A stretch of 17,144 nucleotides of DNA from JAAZIN01 sp033809435 (GTDB lineage Bacteria > Bacillota > Dethiobacteria > DTU022): NCBI GenBank assembly GCA_033809435.1, contig JAPXLS010000025.1, positions 1 through 17,144 of the forward strand. Direction: 5' to 3'. The notes beneath the pieces were generated by a model. That model was not told the origin of the DNA, did not search any database, and was given only the letters and a program-made list of their open reading frames with translations. Shown piece after piece: positions 13,676 through 17,144 of this stretch. Positions within the stretch are counted from its first letter, which is position 1. Every line of letters starts with the position of its first letter. A program made the translations under genes and the position numbers.

Positions 13676-16102
13676 TTGAAGGGCAAAGTTGAAGCTGTTT
13701 TGCGCAAGATATACTATTCCCGGGCGCTGATCTGGGCGCTGCTGGCGTACGGGGTTCTGACCCGTTTTTTGCAATATCTGTCCAACCGCTCCATCTGGTT
13801 TGACGAATCGCTGCTGGTGATGAATATACTGGAGCGGGGCTATCTGGAGCTGCTGTCGCCGCTGGACAATGTGCAGGCGNNNNNNNNNNTCCTGCTGCTT
13901 ACCAAATTGCTCACCCAGCTTTTCGGGCACAGCACATATGTGCTCCGGCTGTTACCTTTTCTGGCAGGCGTGGCGGCGCTCTTTCTTTTTGCCAAACTTG
14001 CCGGGGAGCTGCTGGGCCCCGGAGCGCTGCCGCCGGCACTGGCTTTGCTGGCGCTGGCCGATCGCGCCATCTACTACTCCGCGGAGGCCAAGCAGTACAG
14101 TGTGGAGCTGCTGGTGACCGTGATCATACTGCTCCTGGCGGCAAGACTGTACAGGCAGAGCTACCGCCTGAAGGAAACTGTTGTTCTGGGGCTGGCGGGC
14201 GCCCTGCTGATCTGGTGTGCGTACCCTTCGGTATTCGTGCTCGCCGGAGCGGGGGCTGTCCTTTTCTTTTTTGCCTGGCAAGTAAAAAGCGGAGATCGCG
14301 GTGGGACCATGATCAAGCTCGGGGTCATAGCGGGATTGTGGCTGGCCAGTTTTGCCCTCAACTATTACTATATCGCCGGCCCCGCCTCCAGGAACGAAGC
14401 CTTTTATCATTTTTTCCGGAATGACTTTCTCCCCTTTCCGCCGGCCTCGCTCTCCGATCTGGGCTGGTTTCCCCAGACTGCAATCGATCTCTTCTGCCAT
14501 CCCCTGGGTTTCAGCATTCCCCATGCGGCCCTGGTTGCGCTGATCATCGCTGCAGGAGCCGTCGCCCTCTGGAAGAGGAAAGAAAACCGCTTTGCCTTCT
14601 GCCTGATCCTGTTGCCGCTGGCGGTGCTGGCAGCGGCATCGGCCATGCACTTATATCCCATCGCAAATCGGATGGTTCTATTTGCGGCGCCGCTTTTTTA
14701 CCTGTTGATCGGGGAAGGCTTTTACCAAACCGCCGCCGCCCTCTCCCGCCGCAGTCTGGCCGTGCCGCTCGTTCTGGCCGCTGCACTATTTTCCACCTTC
14801 CTTTTCCGCAGCGGCTATCATTTGATCAGGCCCAGGCTGAATGAAGAGGCCCGGCCAGTCATCGAGTACTGTCTGGACAACAGGGAGCCGGGTGATGAGA
14901 TCTATGTTTTCCACGAATCATACAAGGTTTTCGAGTATTATACTTACAAACAGGATGTTTCATATATTCCGGGGGTGAACAGCGTGGGCGATCCCCGGCT
15001 GTACCGGGAGGAACTTGATGCACTGGTGGGGAAAGGCCGGGTTTGGTTTATATTCTCCCATGATGTCGCAGCAGAGGAGGGTATATTTCGGGAGCACCTG
15101 GATCAGATCGGTGAGATGCTTGACTTTTCCCAGGCCCAAAATGCCATGGCCTATCTTTATGATCTTGGCGACGGAACCCCGGAAAAGGCCGGGCAACTGC
15201 TTGTGCCCGAAGAGTTTGCCTCCATCCAGGAGGCCATTGAAGCCTCCGTTGACGGCGATCTGATCGTGGTCAAGCCGGGTGTTTATCATGAACATATTGA
15301 TTTTCTGGGAAAAGAGATTGTTGTCCAAAGCAGCGATCCCGGAGATCCCGATGTAGTTGACACCACGATTATTGAAGCTCCGGACGAGGGTGCTGTGGTT
15401 TTCCTACACAGCGGTGAGGGGCGCGGTGCAAGTTTATCCGGTTTTACCATTACCGGAGGCAAAGGAACGATAGTGCCGGAATTCTTCGGGCGCTTCGGTG
15501 GAGGGATATTGATCACGAAGGGAAGCAGTCCGGTGATCTCCGGCAATGTGATCAGAGATAATGCTGCAGGTGACGGCAATGGGGAGGTTCCCGGTTTCGG
15601 GGGAGGTGTTGCCGTGCTGGAAGCCTCGCCCTGTCTGAAGGGGAACACGATTTTGGGCAATTGCGCGACCATCGAGGGCGGTGGCATCTATATCTTCAGA
15701 TCGGATGCCGCCATAAGGGGCAACCGTATCGAGGGCAACAGCGCCAAGCTGGGCGGGGGTATCTCCGTCAGCATTGAAGGAACTCCTTTCATCCTGAATA
15801 ACCACATCTGTGCGAACAGGGCTGTGGATGGCGGCGGGATCAGGATCACGGCGGCGGCGCCGGAGCTGAAAAATAACCTTTTTCAGGCAAATATAGCCGA
15901 AGAATACGGGGGCGGAATTTCCGCCTGGCGTTCATCCCTGCAGTTGGCAGGAAATTCATTCCAGGGGAATTCTGCCGGGGTCAGGGGCGGGGCCATATCT
16001 GTGGCCAGGGATGCCGCCCTCTCACCGGGGGCCTGCTTTTGCAACAGTTACAAGAATAGTTCCCCCGACGGGATCTTCTACGAGCCCGCCGACTATTCCT
16101 GA
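13676..16102 (+). CDS. GT39-like membrane glycosyltransferase fused to a parallel beta-helix domain
   Basis: 808 residues including four unread ones. The start is uncertain: TTG 13676 follows an in-frame stop at 13658 and has GGGGGG 9 bases upstream; TTG 13700 is an alternative. Residues 1-380 are a GT-C transferase of the PMT/GT39 type: WFDESLL (41-47) in the first outside loop with the catalytic-type Asp-Glu, PLDNVQA (62-68), many membrane helices and EAKQYS (137-142). Such enzymes use polyprenyl-phosphate sugars on the outer membrane face. Residues 385-500 form a soluble outer domain. Residues 508-808 are a right-handed beta-helix: SIQEAIEASVDGDLIVVKPGVY (517-538), then GG(G)-turns at 608, 642, 668, 693, 719, 745 and 771, most 25-26 residues apart, with recurring Asn ladders such as GNRIEGNSA. 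I know of no standard architecture joining these parts. The upstream DPM1-like and GtrA genes likely supply its donor. Confidence 0.82.
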   Translation: MKGKVEAVLRKIYYSRALIWALLAYGVLTRFLQYLSNRSIWFDESLLVMNILERGYLELLSPLDNVQAXXXXLLLTKLLTQLFGHSTYVLRLLPFLAGVAALFLFAKLAGELLGPGALPPALALLALADRAIYYSAEAKQYSVELLVTVIILLLAARLYRQSYRLKETVVLGLAGALLIWCAYPSVFVLAGAGAVLFFFAWQVKSGDRGGTMIKLGVIAGLWLASFALNYYYIAGPASRNEAFYHFFRNDFLPFPPASLSDLGWFPQTAIDLFCHPLGFSIPHAALVALIIAAGAVALWKRKENRFAFCLILLPLAVLAAASAMHLYPIANRMVLFAAPLFYLLIGEGFYQTAAALSRRSLAVPLVLAAALFSTFLFRSGYHLIRPRLNEEARPVIEYCLDNREPGDEIYVFHESYKVFEYYTYKQDVSYIPGVNSVGDPRLYREELDALVGKGRVWFIFSHDVAAEEGIFREHLDQIGEMLDFSQAQNAMAYLYDLGDGTPEKAGQLLVPEEFASIQEAIEASVDGDLIVVKPGVYHEHIDFLGKEIVVQSSDPGDPDVVDTTIIEAPDEGAVVFLHSGEGRGASLSGFTITGGKGTIVPEFFGRFGGGILITKGSSPVISGNVIRDNAAGDGNGEVPGFGGGVAVLEASPCLKGNTILGNCATIEGGGIYIFRSDAAIRGNRIEGNSAKLGGGISVSIEGTPFILNNHICANRAVDGGGIRITAAAPELKNNLFQANIAEEYGGGISAWRSSLQLAGNSFQGNSAGVRGGAISVARDAALSPGACFCNSYKNSSPDGIFYEPADYS
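13880..13889. other. run of ten N (unread bases) in the coding frame
   Basis: Ten undetermined bases fall in the conserved loop after PLDNVQA. Ten bases complete codons that keep the frame open on both sides: GCG, three unknown codons, then NTC, which could be TTC for Phe. GT39 relatives often read QAPP(L/G)FLLL here, which fits this size exactly, so the gap is probably not of arbitrary length. Confidence 0.85.
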
Positions 16103-16133
16103 AAACGAGTGCGTTTTTCAAGGGGGCCTGGCC

Positions 16134-17144
16134 ATGCTTTTCCTGAGTGATAAGTTTTTTCTTCGTTTTGTTGCCATCTTGATCATATTGTTCTTCCTGG
16201 GCGGCGCGGCAATGGCGGCGGTATCAGCGATCCCGTACGATTTGATCAAGAGCAAAATGGATCTGCTGGCCGGCGGCGGCAGCAGCACGCTTTTTACTGC
16301 TGACCTGTACGGGCAGATCTGTCTCCGCCTTAGGTTTTTTGGCGGAGCCGCTGTACTTTTTGCCCTGTTTCTTTATGTCGCGAAAAAGAAAACAGCCCTT
16401 TATTTCCGGGCCGTTGCAGACTCCGCGGGCGGGCTGATGAAAGCAATAAAAAAATATCCCTTGAGGCAGGCGCTTCGGAGGGAGGCGGTTTATCATACTG
16501 CCCTGATTATTTTAATTGCCGTGGCTGCACTGGTCAGGATCTATTTTCTCGATCAGCCCATCAAATTTGACGAAGCGGGCAGTTATCTCTACAGCTCCGG
16601 CCGGCCCTTCTTCATGATCGCCTCCTACTATGCAACCCCGAACAATCATATTCTACATACCCTGCTGATGCGTTGCTCGTACCTGATTTTCGGCGGTGCT
16701 CTGTGGGCCGTTCGTTTGCCGGCCTTTCTATTCGGCCTGCTCCTGGTACCGGCCACCTATGCCGTGGTGCGGCGTCTTTCCAACGGGCGGGCGGCTTTGC
16801 TCACAGCGGCCCTGGTGGCCTCCTCCTCTTTTTTGATTGGCTACTCTGTGAACGCCAGAGGGTACACGATGATGTTTTTCTTTTTTCTCTGCGTACTCTA
16901 CCTGGGTACGTACCTGATCAGGGGCGGTAACAGCTTGATCCAGCTTCTCCTGGCTTTTTTTGCTGCGCTGGGTTTCTATACCATACCGGTTATGCTCTAT
17001 CCCTTCAGCATAGTGGTTTGCTGGTTGTTTTTATTCGCTGTTTTGAACAAGAACAGGGCGCGGCGATACAGGGATCTCAAACAGCTCTTCACCTCTTTAT
17101 TGCTCACCTTTTTTATGACAATGGTTCTATATTTGCCCGTGTTT
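16134..17144 (+). CDS. GT39-like membrane glycosyltransferase with an N-terminal extension (3' end missing)
   Basis: 337 codons from ATG 16134 to the window edge without a stop; AAGGGGG lies 7 bases upstream, and the previous stop is 31 bases away. The transferase part begins at about residue 119 with a membrane helix followed by IKFDEAGSYLY (143-153), carrying the Asp-Glu of GT-C enzymes, then YATPNNHILHTLLM (166-179) and SVNARGYTMM (238-247), all typical of bacterial GT39-like proteins. Several further membrane helices follow. Residues 1-118 form an unusual extension with two membrane helices (about 10-32 and 66-82) and a Lys/Arg-rich linker. It probably transfers a sugar from a polyprenyl-phosphate donor on the outer face, next to the beta-helix-fused homologue. 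It lies in the same operon. Confidence 0.85.
   Translation, partial: MLFLSDKFFLRFVAILIILFFLGGAAMAAVSAIPYDLIKSKMDLLAGGGSSTLFTADLYGQICLRLRFFGGAAVLFALFLYVAKKKTALYFRAVADSAGGLMKAIKKYPLRQALRREAVYHTALIILIAVAALVRIYFLDQPIKFDEAGSYLYSSGRPFFMIASYYATPNNHILHTLLMRCSYLIFGGALWAVRLPAFLFGLLLVPATYAVVRRLSNGRAALLTAALVASSSFLIGYSVNARGYTMMFFFFLCVLYLGTYLIRGGNSLIQLLLAFFAALGFYTIPVMLYPFSIVVCWLFLFAVLNKNRARRYRDLKQLFTSLLLTFFMTMVLYLPVF

Noticed and set aside
13952..14650. Reverse-strand ORF of 232 codons opposite the GT39/beta-helix gene
   Set aside because: Antisense to membrane-protein coding sequence, rich in Gln/Arg/Gly as expected of a shadow frame.

Overview
The window is one unbroken, same-strand (+) surface-polysaccharide locus. 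It holds 14 substantial genes, the first and last cut by the window edges, and no gene-free gap longer than about 110 bases. Strong AGGAGG-type ribosome binding sites, frequent GTG/TTG starts, and a LytR-CpsA-Psr (LCP) wall-ligase-type protein beside a polyprenyl-phosphate glycosylphosphotransferase suggest a Bacillota (Firmicutes)-type bacterium, perhaps an anaerobic clostridial lineage of fairly high GC. That placement is inference; no marker gene is present.

Layout. (1) 3-4487, assembly core: end of a Wzy/O-antigen-ligase-type polymerase, a membrane-anchored GT2 glycosyltransferase, a Wzz-like chain-length regulator without a kinase domain, and a WbaP-type initiating sugar-phosphate transferase. 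(2) 4587-6341: an LCP protein, probably attaching the finished polymer to the envelope, with an unusual fibronectin-like plus BIG2 Ig-like tail. (3) 6448-9333: a clearly AT-richer pair, a PaaK/CapK-like adenylate-forming enzyme and a DUF362 protein, which looks like an imported cassette. (4) 9377-12342, sugar modification and supply: a left-handed beta-helix O-acyltransferase, an FAD oxidoreductase of the UDP-galactopyranose-mutase/protoporphyrinogen-oxidase type, and a UDP-glucuronate decarboxylase (UDP-xylose synthase). (5) 12410-17144: a DPM1-like polyprenyl-phosphate-sugar synthase, a GtrA-type membrane protein and two GT39-like multi-membrane transferases, the first fused to a C-terminal parallel beta-helix.

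How the genes could work together (inference): WbaP starts the lipid-linked unit, cytoplasmic GT2 enzymes and UDP-xylose extend it, Wzy and Wzz polymerise it outside, and LCP ligates it. The last block looks like a separate decoration route: the DPM1-like enzyme charges a polyprenyl phosphate, GtrA helps it across the membrane, and GT39 enzymes add the sugar on the outer face. No Wzx flippase or tyrosine kinase lies in the window.

Most worth a second look: the GT39/beta-helix fusion, the AT-rich PaaK/DUF362 cassette, a tandem pair of 31-base hairpin repeats before the fusion gene, and eight-base G/C homopolymers in the first two genes, one placed so that loss of a single G would fuse them. 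Ten Ns at 13880-13889 interrupt the fusion gene without breaking its frame.
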